In this document: positions 11,677 to 20,589 of the stretch, in pieces
How positions within the stretch are numbered: position 1 is the stretch's first letter
Layout of the letters: the number at the start of each line of letters is the position of its first letter
NCBI GenBank assembly: GCA_033807695.1
Contig: CM066302.1
Coordinates: 3,782,001 to 3,846,000, forward strand
Direction of reading: 5' to 3'
Source: Daedaleopsis sinensis
Taxonomy: Eukaryota > Basidiomycota > Agaricomycetes > Polyporales > Polyporaceae
Length of the DNA stretch: 64,000 nucleotides
Made by a program: the position numbers and the translations under genes
The notes under the pieces: generated by a model
Databases searched by the model: none
What the model saw: only the letters and a program-made list of their open reading frames with translations
Told to the model about the DNA's origin: nothing

Positions 11677-12196
11677 ATGTCGTACATAGTAAGTCGTACC
11701 GCAACTGTTGAAGACCCGGAGCTGATGCGCTGCAGCCCATCTCCATCCGCTGCTTAAAGGTGCACCCCGACGCACACTGCGACTACGTGTACACGACGGC
11801 CCATCGATATACCTCTGCGGGAGGAATAGACGTCCCTCTGACGGATGGCTCTTTCACGTTCCAAGGATCTGCGAAGATGGTGAGGCTGTTCGTGAAGACT
11901 AGCCACGGGGGTACGGTGTGGAGACGGTACACGGTGTATGTCGCAGAACCTGGCGGTGTCGTGAGGACGGCGTCCGGCAGGAAGCTATGGAACAGCGAGG
12001 CGCTGGTATTCAAAATGGGAGTCGTCAACTCAGACGCAGCCATGGTGAATATACGTGGCGACGACACGTACGGGGCGAGAAGCGCACTGAAGAAGTAAGT
12101 ACTCCTCCACGTCATGGAAGAAGAGTGCGTTAACAATCCAGCAGGGTGATGCGCTTCTTGGACTACGAGGTACCCGAAGTGCTCAGAGTTCTATAG
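11677..12196 (+). CDS. small Helitron-linked protein (gene 7)
   Basis: Three exons: ATG at 11677 (MSYI), an intron from the GTAAGTCG donor (11689) to a GCTGCAG acceptor near 11735, a central exon ending RSALKK near 12095, then a GTAAGTACT intron of about 50 bp and a last exon ending VPEVLRVL with its stop at 12194-12196. The product is about 150 residues: GGIDVPLTDGSFTFQG, VRLFVKTSHGG, RRYTVYVAEPGG and a basic stretch. It looks like one beta-rich module and could be a shortened relative of genes 1-6, but I cannot align it with confidence. Its 3' end overlaps the end of the convergent Helitron helicase gene by 34 bp. Confidence 0.55.
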
Positions 12197-15100
12197 ACGA
12201 AGTGGTTAGCGTGGCGACCACGGGCAGTAGTCAACCATGCGGCATTATAACTTACGATTTCCCTGATGCAATGACGCTTTGTCTGTTCGCTGTCGTGATA
12301 CCAGCACTGACCGGAGGAGTCGATGTACCGGCAAGTGTACTGTCGATGTCCGTAGTAAACGATGGCACAAAGCTCGTAGTCAGCACGCACATCACCTTGC
12401 TCTATGTGGACGTACCTGGAAGGAGTAAGACCGAGCACAGTGCTGTGTTCAAATACCAACAACGGTGGCGGAGCCACGATTTGCATGCTACAGTCCAGAG
12501 TTTCGCGGCAACGCACACAACGCACGGTGGTAGTTTGCATGATCTGACAGTTAATATAGTCTTGTATTGGGACGGTGTCCATGTCGGGGAAACTGGAGCG
12601 GGTCCACTGGACGGTGGGCAGCCACAAATAGCATCTACCGCAGTCGGGAATGTAGGTGGCGGGAGAACCGCATGTTAAGCACTGGCCGACAGGCACAGCA
12701 TAAGGCACGGGGCACATCAGCATCAGGCGGAGCAGATGAGAAAGTATAACTCCGGACTGACCTCGACGGGGGAATGATACGCTGTCGATGACCTGGAGGA
12801 TGTCGCGTAACTTGTTCCGGCACAATTCGAGTTCAGCGGGAGCGGCAGCAACGAGCCTGAAGGACGCAGTCATGGTCGTAACAAGGCCGTTCTGAGGGCA
12901 GATTGTGTCTGTCCATGCGGGATCATAATCGCTGGTCAAGTTCCACAGGACGGTGAGAATGACGTCGTACGCACTAGCGGGGTCAGACCGGTCGCATACC
13001 ACCCCTGTGCGGGAGGGCGTAGGCAGTCCATTCGAGGACGGATCCTGCACAGTCACAGCACGATCATACGCAGCCTCGTCGGGTACTGCCATCGGATTAA
13101 TGCGCGGTCTGCGAGCGCGCGTAGCGCCCCACATTTCGCCGGTAGCTGCTCGCTTCTTCGGGAGCGAGGATGAGTGTGGCAAGGTGGGATTGAGAGCGTG
13201 CTCAGGTGCACCACTGTCAGAGGAAACCAGCTCGTGTTCAGCGGCAGACGACCAATCCAGAGCGGCTGGCACAGACGATGGTACATACCTAATACCTTTC
13301 CATACACGATAAGCGGCGAGTAACGCCATCCGCGTGGAACCCACGACGGACGCAGGCAAGCTGCCAGACAGAGTGAGCCGAGTAATCTCGTCCAAGAGTT
13401 CAAGCTCGCGGAACTCGCGTTTAAGAGATGCCGAAGTCCCGCCTGTGATCTTCGCAGCGTCGAAACCATCGATAATAATTGTATCTTGCAGAGACGAGCT
13501 TCTGGAAAGACAAGTGTACATAGACTGGTGATTCTTGCAATATTTCAGGTGAACCGCGTTCGCAAAGCGGGTCCGGCCTTGACTACCGAAGTCAGTCATG
13601 GAGAAATTTGGCAGCACCATCATCTGCTCCCGTTGGATGGATACCACAAGATCGTCCACGGGTAACGTGCAGCGGATGCTCCTGCGAGAGCGCGTCAGCG
13701 GTATCACGTTCTCCTCTAATCCCTGTAGCTGAACCACCCTAGGCGGGTTGACCAACTTCACAAAAAGAACATCTAGCACCAGTCTACCGTTGACCGTATG
13801 AGACACAATGTCGTGCACAACAGCCTCTGCACCATTGGTCGCGCACAGTTCAGTGGCCTCATTGTACTTCAGCAGAACAGGCATGCCCACGCACAGCTCC
13901 AAAATCCCAGGATGATGTTGAGTCAACGCGGGTGGAATTTCCCACAGTGCAGCTTGTAGTAGGGGCGGAATGTTGTTGGACTTGCGAACTGGATCGACTG
14001 TGCTGGCATACGTTCGCTGTGCCTGACGTACGGACGTGCTGTCGACGTTCTTGCCCCACTTGTCCATGGAGAAAAACCGGAACAGAGGAACTCCAGCATC
14101 GGCTGCGAACTGACGCGCCCGCACTGAGTTGATAGCGTCGCGGTGTGCATTACGGGCGGTGATGATAGACACATGCCTGAAAGTAGGAGACATCAGCGAA
14201 TTGTCCCCAGCGTGAGGACGGCAGACTCTACTCATCAGCAAGCGGATGTCATCTGTTGTGCAGCGAGCATAGCGCATGTTCTCAAGTGCAAGCCTGAACA
14301 TGCCGTCCTCTTTTGACTGACCCCGCTGACGCATGTTCTGACGAAGAATTACGACAGTTGTGAATTGGTGCCACAACGCTTTCCCAAGCGCGTTTTTCTG
14401 CTGAGGGCCGGACAGAGAAGCGGTCCATTTTCCGACAGAAGCACAGTACAATGCAGGTGCAGACCCGGGTGGAGGTAGTTGTGCAAAGTCGCCAGCGAGG
14501 ATGATGCTTTTGCCACCGAAGCTGCTTGTGGTGTTGTTGAATGCTTTGCAAAGCTGGGTGTGAATCAATAGCAATGCTAGACATGATATCATGGAAACCT
14601 CATCCAGGAAGACGAGGTCGACCCGCTCTAAGCGTCCTCTGATTTTCTCCAGAGCTTTGAGAGTCGTCAGGCCATCAGCCGCCGAGTTCCCGAGCCCGAG
14701 CACAGAGTGGTAAGTAGACCCGCCGACCAGAGCGGCACTGGTTCCGGTAGGACCAAGGACAATGAACCGGTAGCCTTCCCCGCGCTTATCAAGGAATGTC
14801 ATCGTGGCAAGCAGCACACGGGACTTGCCGGTCCCACCCATTCCGGCCAAAACCATCCGCAACTGCTCTTTCTCATGATGATGCAGATGTCGAGCCGGGA
14901 TCAAGAACGCGCGGAGCTGTTCATCATTCAGTGAGTAGTCCTCGATCACTCCATGCAACAAAGAGATATGCGGGTCCTGGGGACCACGGGATATGTCAAC
15001 GTTGTTCGTACGAAGTCTTTCTAGCTCCTCCAGCGTTACCTCGCGGATAACGCCTTCATACTGTATACGATAAGCGGGGTCACGCCGCTCAGCATCTGCG

Positions 15101-16257
15101 GAGCGATCCTGGTCGGATTGATTAACAGATACGTCGGAATTGCTATCACCCTTCATCAAGTCCAGCACCCGTTTCCGTGCCGTCTGCACGTCTTGTTTCC
15201 ATTTCGCGGGCAACTGAAAGGTAGTGTGAGCACCGCGGGGTGATGGTTCAAGGCTGATTGGTGGTGTAGCACAGGGTGCATTACCAAGAATCAAGTTGCT
15301 AACAGCCTTCATTTCCGCGCGATTCTTGGCAGTACGAGGACCAGTGGCACCTTCTTCGAGCAGAGACTGCAACGAGCCCTCTGTATGCTCCCAGTAAGAG
15401 TCGTCCACCATATCTACCCCGTCGTCAACATCACAGTAACCGCTCAATTGCGAAGGGATTGCTCCTGATATGTCGAGCGTGCTAGATCGACGCAAGGCCG
15501 AGAAATCGTCCCGTGAGTCCAAGCACTCGTATAGGACATTCATATTTTTCATGATGCTGACGTGATCGGGGAGGAAATGAGTGGACTCGAACGCAGCTGT
15601 CCAACTCACACCGTCCTCCCTAAGATCACCCCCTGTCCTCCATCCACCGGGCTTGAACAATACAAGCATTGTGAACGAGTAGTTCTCGCGGTCTCCGCGA
15701 TCTGGACGAGGCAGAGGCGCACCCGCGAAGTTAAGAGTATATTTTTTGGTACGGGAACGCTCTACAACAGCATGTGTAGAACGCAACGAATGAGGTTCCA
15801 AAAACCGATGATACTTAGAGGGCATTGTACGTGATCTGCCAGTACTGGTAGCGTCATCGCCGTCGTCTGACGAGTCCGAAGACGAATCACTGAATGGGTC
15901 GATGCCGTCATCAGAGTCCACAGGCCGCAAGTGTTTCTGGGGGACTTTCTTCACATCGGTAACCGTGAGGTACTCGTAAAGACTCATACTAGCAAAATGC
16001 GACGGACGACAGGTATAGTCTTGTACCTTGTTGATTTGAACGACACCGTCCGATGTGTGACCTAGTATAACAGGATCCCGGCTCGCCTCCACTGTATGCT
16101 GAGCGGACTCTGAGTCTGCCGGGATATTAAGTGGACCGGCTGCTCTACAGTACGGTGTCCAATAGAACACTCGGAAGACATGACTGGTGTAATGGTCCGG
16201 GTTCCCCAACAAATACGCGCACACAGCAGGGCCTCCAGTCTCAGCAGATGCAGACAG
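12163..16257 (-). CDS. Helitron RepHel, C-terminal part: PIF1 helicase plus USP-like domain
   Basis: This is the downstream half of the Helitron replicase. It begins with the linker block CAYLLGNPDHYTSHVFRVFYW typical after the Rep domain. The helicase has Walker A GMGGTGKSR (around 14820-14845), Walker B VFLDEVSM (around 14595-14620), LAGDFAQLPP, RQNMRQRGQ and the motif VI-like YTCLSRSSSLQDTIIIDG: a complete superfamily 1B set. After about residue 1100 comes a tail like ubiquitin-specific peptidases: AYDVILTVLWNL, CxxC pairs (CLTC, CVRC), PPPLLVFEHS and YELCAIVYYGHRQYTC. The usual catalytic Cys before AYD reads Ser, and the expected His before YT reads Gln. The open frame extends to an ATG at 16359 inside the Plavaka end, adding 34 foreign residues. 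Confidence 0.93.
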   Translation of the reverse strand: MSASAETGGPAVCAYLLGNPDHYTSHVFRVFYWTPYCRAAGPLNIPADSESAQHTVEASRDPVILGHTSDGVVQINKVQDYTCRPSHFASMSLYEYLTVTDVKKVPQKHLRPVDSDDGIDPFSDSSSDSSDDGDDATSTGRSRTMPSKYHRFLEPHSLRSTHAVVERSRTKKYTLNFAGAPLPRPDRGDRENYSFTMLVLFKPGGWRTGGDLREDGVSWTAAFESTHFLPDHVSIMKNMNVLYECLDSRDDFSALRRSSTLDISGAIPSQLSGYCDVDDGVDMVDDSYWEHTEGSLQSLLEEGATGPRTAKNRAEMKAVSNLILGNAPCATPPISLEPSPRGAHTTFQLPAKWKQDVQTARKRVLDLMKGDSNSDVSVNQSDQDRSADAERRDPAYRIQYEGVIREVTLEELERLRTNNVDISRGPQDPHISLLHGVIEDYSLNDEQLRAFLIPARHLHHHEKEQLRMVLAGMGGTGKSRVLLATMTFLDKRGEGYRFIVLGPTGTSAALVGGSTYHSVLGLGNSAADGLTTLKALEKIRGRLERVDLVFLDEVSMISCLALLLIHTQLCKAFNNTTSSFGGKSIILAGDFAQLPPPGSAPALYCASVGKWTASLSGPQQKNALGKALWHQFTTVVILRQNMRQRGQSKEDGMFRLALENMRYARCTTDDIRLLMSRVCRPHAGDNSLMSPTFRHVSIITARNAHRDAINSVRARQFAADAGVPLFRFFSMDKWGKNVDSTSVRQAQRTYASTVDPVRKSNNIPPLLQAALWEIPPALTQHHPGILELCVGMPVLLKYNEATELCATNGAEAVVHDIVSHTVNGRLVLDVLFVKLVNPPRVVQLQGLEENVIPLTRSRRSIRCTLPVDDLVVSIQREQMMVLPNFSMTDFGSQGRTRFANAVHLKYCKNHQSMYTCLSRSSSLQDTIIIDGFDAAKITGGTSASLKREFRELELLDEITRLTLSGSLPASVVGSTRMALLAAYRVWKGIRYVPSSVPAALDWSSAAEHELVSSDSGAPEHALNPTLPHSSSLPKKRAATGEMWGATRARRPRINPMAVPDEAAYDRAVTVQDPSSNGLPTPSRTGVVCDRSDPASAYDVILTVLWNLTSDYDPAWTDTICPQNGLVTTMTASFRLVAAAPAELELCRNKLRDILQVIDSVSFPRRGQSGVILSHLLRLMLMCPVPYAVPVGQCLTCGSPATYIPDCGRCYLWLPTVQWTRSSFPDMDTVPIQDYINCQIMQTTTVRCVRCRETLDCSMQIVAPPPLLVFEHSTVLGLTPSRYVHIEQGDVRADYELCAIVYYGHRQYTCRYIDSSGQCWYHDSEQTKRHCIREIVSYNAAWLTTARGRHANHFVYRTLSTSGTS

Positions 16258-16292
16258 CATCAGCAAAATCACACTTGATGTTAGAGACCTTA
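16256..16292 (+). repeat. Plavaka copy B left inverted repeat and AG target duplication
   Basis: AG at 16256-16257 is followed by CATCAGCAAAATC... from 16258. The first 35 bases match the reverse complement of 23629-23663 at 30 positions. AG also follows the right end (23664-23665), giving a 2-bp target duplication. Confidence 0.85.
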
Positions 16293-16470
16293 CGGTATGT
16301 TGGAAGTTACAGCACATGTTAGAGCTTAGTGACAATGGACTTGTGATCATCTTAGACAAATCTTAGAGCTTACAGTACTTACAGTGCCATCCTCCAAATT
16401 CGAGTTGACTTCCCTGCCAAAGTCCGAGTCACACTAGTATTCAAGGCGGCGAGAGACAAGAAGATATGTA
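16258..16470. repeat. Plavaka subterminal repeat zone, transposase side
   Basis: The words TTAGAGACCTTA, TTAGAGCTTA, TCTTAGACAAATCTTAGAG and CTTACAGTACTTACAG are packed into about 130 bp next to the inverted repeat. In CACTA elements such words bind the element's accessory protein. The identical zone lies at 2682-2894 in copy A. Confidence 0.65.
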
Positions 16471-19400
16471 TTAATATGCTATCTCGAATGCATGGTGATC
16501 CGCATACTTGTTGACGTAGAACGTACGGAACGCATCAAGAGCCTCTTCTGGTCCAATCCCCTGGGGAAGGAATCCATGACCGCTCACCCCAATCAGATGA
16601 GCAGCGCGCAAAACACAGTCCAGACTGATCACTTCGAGCGCGAGACGCCTCTGCCGTCCATGCCCCTCCATCTCGGCAGCCACCACCCACATTCCCGTGT
16701 CCGGGTCCGGCTCGTCATCGACTGGCAGATACCAGGACACTAGGGCACATTCGTATAGCTTGTTGAAGTAGCTGAATGAGAACAGCAGCTGCACACGTGC
16801 AACATACAGTCCACGGAACCCTGGTCCAAACCCGGCAGTACCTGGGTCCTTCGACACGTACACACAATCGCGACGGGGTCGGCCACCTCTCCAAGATCTC
16901 ACGGAGCGGATGCGCTCACGACGCATTCCACGCGACCCAGATGGATCGCTAGGAGCAAGGAAGGTCGCGATCGCCGAGGGGGATATCTTGATCCTGCCAT
17001 CAAAAGAGGGACATGCAGCGGGCCCTGCTTGCGCTCCGGTAAGCCCTGTACCTGGGTTCAGCTCCTCATAGAGGAAGTACCGGATCAGCGATGGCAACGT
17101 TGGGAACCCGAGGTGCTGGGCAAGGTCTCCAATCGGCTTGGGAAGGTTTCGGACTGTGGTGCACGAGTCAGTAAGGTCGCATAGTATGTGAGAAGCGACC
17201 GTAACACAGCGGCCAGTTGCAGAGGATTCAGACATACCTGGGGTCTTTGCAAGCACGACCTCTGCCAGTACGTCCAGCTCATTAACAGTTCCGGAATCGT
17301 CGTCATGATCGTCCTCGAGGCCGTGTGGGAGACGGGCTTCGGTCATAGCAGACCCTCCCGGCAGAGCTGCGAGGTTCATAAGTCAGTTATTGGCAATTAA
17401 ACTGTACGGCGCATGTAAAGCCAGACGTGTCACATACATTCTAAGCTAGGATCATGATCGTGGTCGGAATCCGAACTAGAATCGGAGTCAATATGGAGAG
17501 AGCGATTGATCTCGGCGATACGTCGCATGTAGTCGGGTAGGCGAGGGCATACACCGTCGAGAAGGCCACGCGCAACTAGGTCAACACGGAGGGCGGCGAG
17601 CTTGTCGAGGCGCTCATTGGTCATTAGAATCTGGCCGAGAGCGTTGTTCTTGCTGGATCGCCTGTACGGTCGCTTGACGGCCACGATATGCTTGGCTTCC
17701 ATCATCGAAGAACAGAGGCCGTTGGGTGATCCAAATAGACGGATGTTGCGAATGTAGTGCTTCATCGCGTGTTGTCGTGGGAGGGAAATCGTCTCACGCA
17801 CACCGCTGGTCACGAATATCTCGCGCTCTTGATGAAATCGAGTAAGTGCGTCGTCAATTTCAGTCAAGGTGTCCTCATCGATGGTATCCCGTCGGACTAG
17901 ATAGCAGAAGTCGAGGAACGCGCTGATTGCGCGCACCATCTGAGGGGGTAAATGGCCGGCTATAGCAGGTAGATAAACCTAATGGTGCGTATATTAGTGT
18001 AGCGAAACTCGTGCATCTGCATATTGCATGCAGCTATTGAGATATTTACCTTCATGAGCGCTTTCGAGTCGTCGCCGGTCCATTGCTTGAACCCACGTCC
18101 TTCGGGGAAGCGTCGTAGTCCTGGGAAGGCTGGGGCGGCCGCAATTCTGGAGGACCATGAACTCGGAGGTCAGCAACTCGCTGGTCAGATCAGACTTATA
18201 TGGCACGTACTTTCGGTCAATATCGGCCATGATCTCGGCGGCGGCCGTCTTGCCATGCGTCAGAATGAGATATTCTTCTACCCACGTAACCAAATGGTCC
18301 TTAAACGTGCCCTTAATGATTTGATGAAGTAGGTCGGGAGCAATCAGCTCATGAATGTCAGCGCGGGGGAAGTAGGCGGTGAACGGCTATACAGATCCAA
18401 GTCACAGATGAGCTCACTCATCGGTGTGGTAATGTCGAGAAATCAAAACACACCGTAAGATAGCTAATAATTCCGTGCCCATCCCAAAGATCACGCATGC
18501 TGAGACCTTCGTCCAGGTGGGCGGCTGTCAGCTCATGAGATCGTCGTGGATGCTGACCGGTATCAAGGTCATCTGGGGGAGCTGCACATCTGCGCGTTGA
18601 TCAAGGTCAGCGTCCGAGCGCACAGGTCAATATTTGAACATACTGACTTCGGACACCAGCCTTGAACGGTGCAAGCCAGTAGGACTTGTTCTGGATAGTC
18701 GGCAATATACGGGCCGAAGCCATAGATCACCCGACGGTAGTATCCATCGCCACACCGAACAATGTCGAACGTGGTCATATACGGGCGAAGCCGCTCGAAG
18801 ATGTATTGCAAGGAGGTGTGAAAAAGTTCCCGTCGGAATTTGCGGAACTCGGGGTCGTTCGTGTACTGTCTATCCGCTATAAACGGGCCGTCAGGAGTAG
18901 TAGGTGATGGTGTAGAATGCGCAGAGAATGATACGGAGAACGCCAGTGTGACGGCTGAACAGCGACGAGGGAGACCATCCGGGCCCCAAGGTCGGAGCTC
19001 ACAGCGATGATGCAGCCCTCGGCGAGTACAGTCGTTGCTTAAAGATTGGGAGGGGATATGGTACTGAGAGTGAACAATGTGTGACGCACATTTGGGAATG
19101 GCAAGAAAGCCGATGAGGGTGATTGCATTGCGATGGGCACGGCGTACACTGTTCGTCACCCATCCATTCGTGAGGTACAAGGGATAGTATTCATTCTGCC
19201 CTGTTGCGACGGAGACAGTAGTCTTGTCACTGCCCAGAATTATCGTGTTGAGTGTGACGCCATGATTTCGGGGATCCATGCTGAGCGTGTTCTAAGAGAA
19301 CATTCGTTCAGTTCGAGACAGGCCCTGGTATGATTCACGAAAGAACACGAAGTGTTACACATACCGCTTGGCCCCACACCCAGTCTCCCGACGCAAAGTC

Positions 19401-20330
19401 CTTGTAGACGCGTTGTCCCTTCTCGTTATACACACGCTTGGGCACATAATCGCTATCATCCTGGAAGTCTGGATTGGCCATTTGATTGTGAAGGACCCGG
19501 CGGGGGTCGCGGAAGAACACCATATACTCCTTGATCTTCCATGCGGGTACCGCGCGCGGCGTATCTACTGCAGGTCCGTTGTGAACGATCGAGAAGTGTT
19601 CCCAGTCCGGTTCGCCATTGTTGATTAACCGTATGTGGTCGTAGAGATCAGCACGGCCGGCAAACGGGGGGTCCTGTCCTTCGGCAAAGAAGCAGGCAAG
19701 GATCTGCATAAGTTCATCCAACTTCTTCCCCGACATCTGCTCGCGGCGGTACAAGAAGTCGGCCAACTCAAAGTGTGCGCGGGACTGGAACGGATAGTAG
19801 CTGTTGCCAATGGGATGAGCACGAGGCGGCGGTGCGGGTGGGGGAGCTCCCTCTGGCAGAAAGTTTCCATGCTCGTCGCATCGTCGCGCTAGTGGATAAG
19901 GAACATTAGTACTTAGCTGAATCTGATCACGAAAGCACGAGCAGATCGGTCAAGACGTACCATTCATTAAAGGGTGGTACTCTACCCGTGAACGACTGCG
20001 AGTTGAAGATGATGAGGGTTGGGGCATTGTGCGATTTGGTGAGCTACCGGGGCCGGGAGAAGGCGGCTCGGGACTACTGGCTGGAGGCTGATCATCCTGG
20101 AAGATCGGAGGGGGCGAGGAGGTATGCAAGTGGGGGCCAGGACTCGGGGGAGGCGGCAAAGGAGCAGATGAACTTGAAGGCGTGTGTGGACGTTGTACAA
20201 GGCGACGATGCTTGGCGTTGACATGCCTAGTCATTCCTGAGTGGTCGGAGAAGAGTTGATTGCATCCTTGTGCTGCATAGGGACACACAATATTGCGGCG
20301 ACGGAATACATGCTTGGTCGAGCGGCCCAT
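16471..20330 (-). CDS. Plavaka transposase (copy B, apparently intact)
   Basis: Many-exon gene. It starts at 20330 (MGRSTKHVFRRR) with a C2H2 zinc finger, C-P-Y-A-A-Q-G-C then H-V-N-A-K-H, followed by a Pro/Ser linker. Exon 2 (19888-19365) has CDEHGNFLPEGAPPPAP, YYPFQSRAHFELADFLYRR and MSGKKLDELMQIL. Exon 3 starts at 19291 with the LGSDKTTVSVATGQ motif, whose Asp is taken as a DDE catalytic residue, then RRAHRN...FLAIPK. Later exons give QGWCPKC, FPRADIHELIAPDLLHQ, GRGFKQWTGDDSK, SLPRQHAMKHY, FGSPNGLCSS and the terminal FYVNKYADHHA. The order and motifs match Plavaka transposases. Splice phases checked at several junctions (for example DIDRK to IAAAPAF) stay in frame, and no disabling change was seen. 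Confidence 0.92.
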
Positions 20331-20589
20331 GCTACTAGTAGAACGAGTCTGAGTGGTGACAGACGGGGTACTGTGTGGTCGAATAGTGCAAGGTTGCCGT
20401 CGATAGATCCAGAAGAGCAAAGTGAAGGAGAGACTGAGCTGTTGCGAGTCGCGCCCTCAATTCTGGGGGGAGGACTTGGTGCCACAGCGCTTGCGTAAGC
20501 AGGAGCCCCCGCCGCACGGACCACCGCCCAGAAAATCGCTCAATCTTCACGACCGTGCGGCGTCAAGTTTGTCCCCCTCCCCCTCCATC
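20331..20589. promoter_or_regulatory. divergent promoter spacer of the two Plavaka genes
   Basis: The 259 bp separate the transposase ATG (20330, minus) from the accessory-gene ATG (20590, plus). I see no convincing TATA box. An open frame from 20422 runs through it into the accessory gene, so that start could be further upstream. Confidence 0.5.

Noticed and set aside
12163..12260. Helitron 3' terminus directly after the helicase stop
   Set aside because: No clear hairpin followed by CTRR with a T target was found; the element may extend through the small-gene cluster instead.
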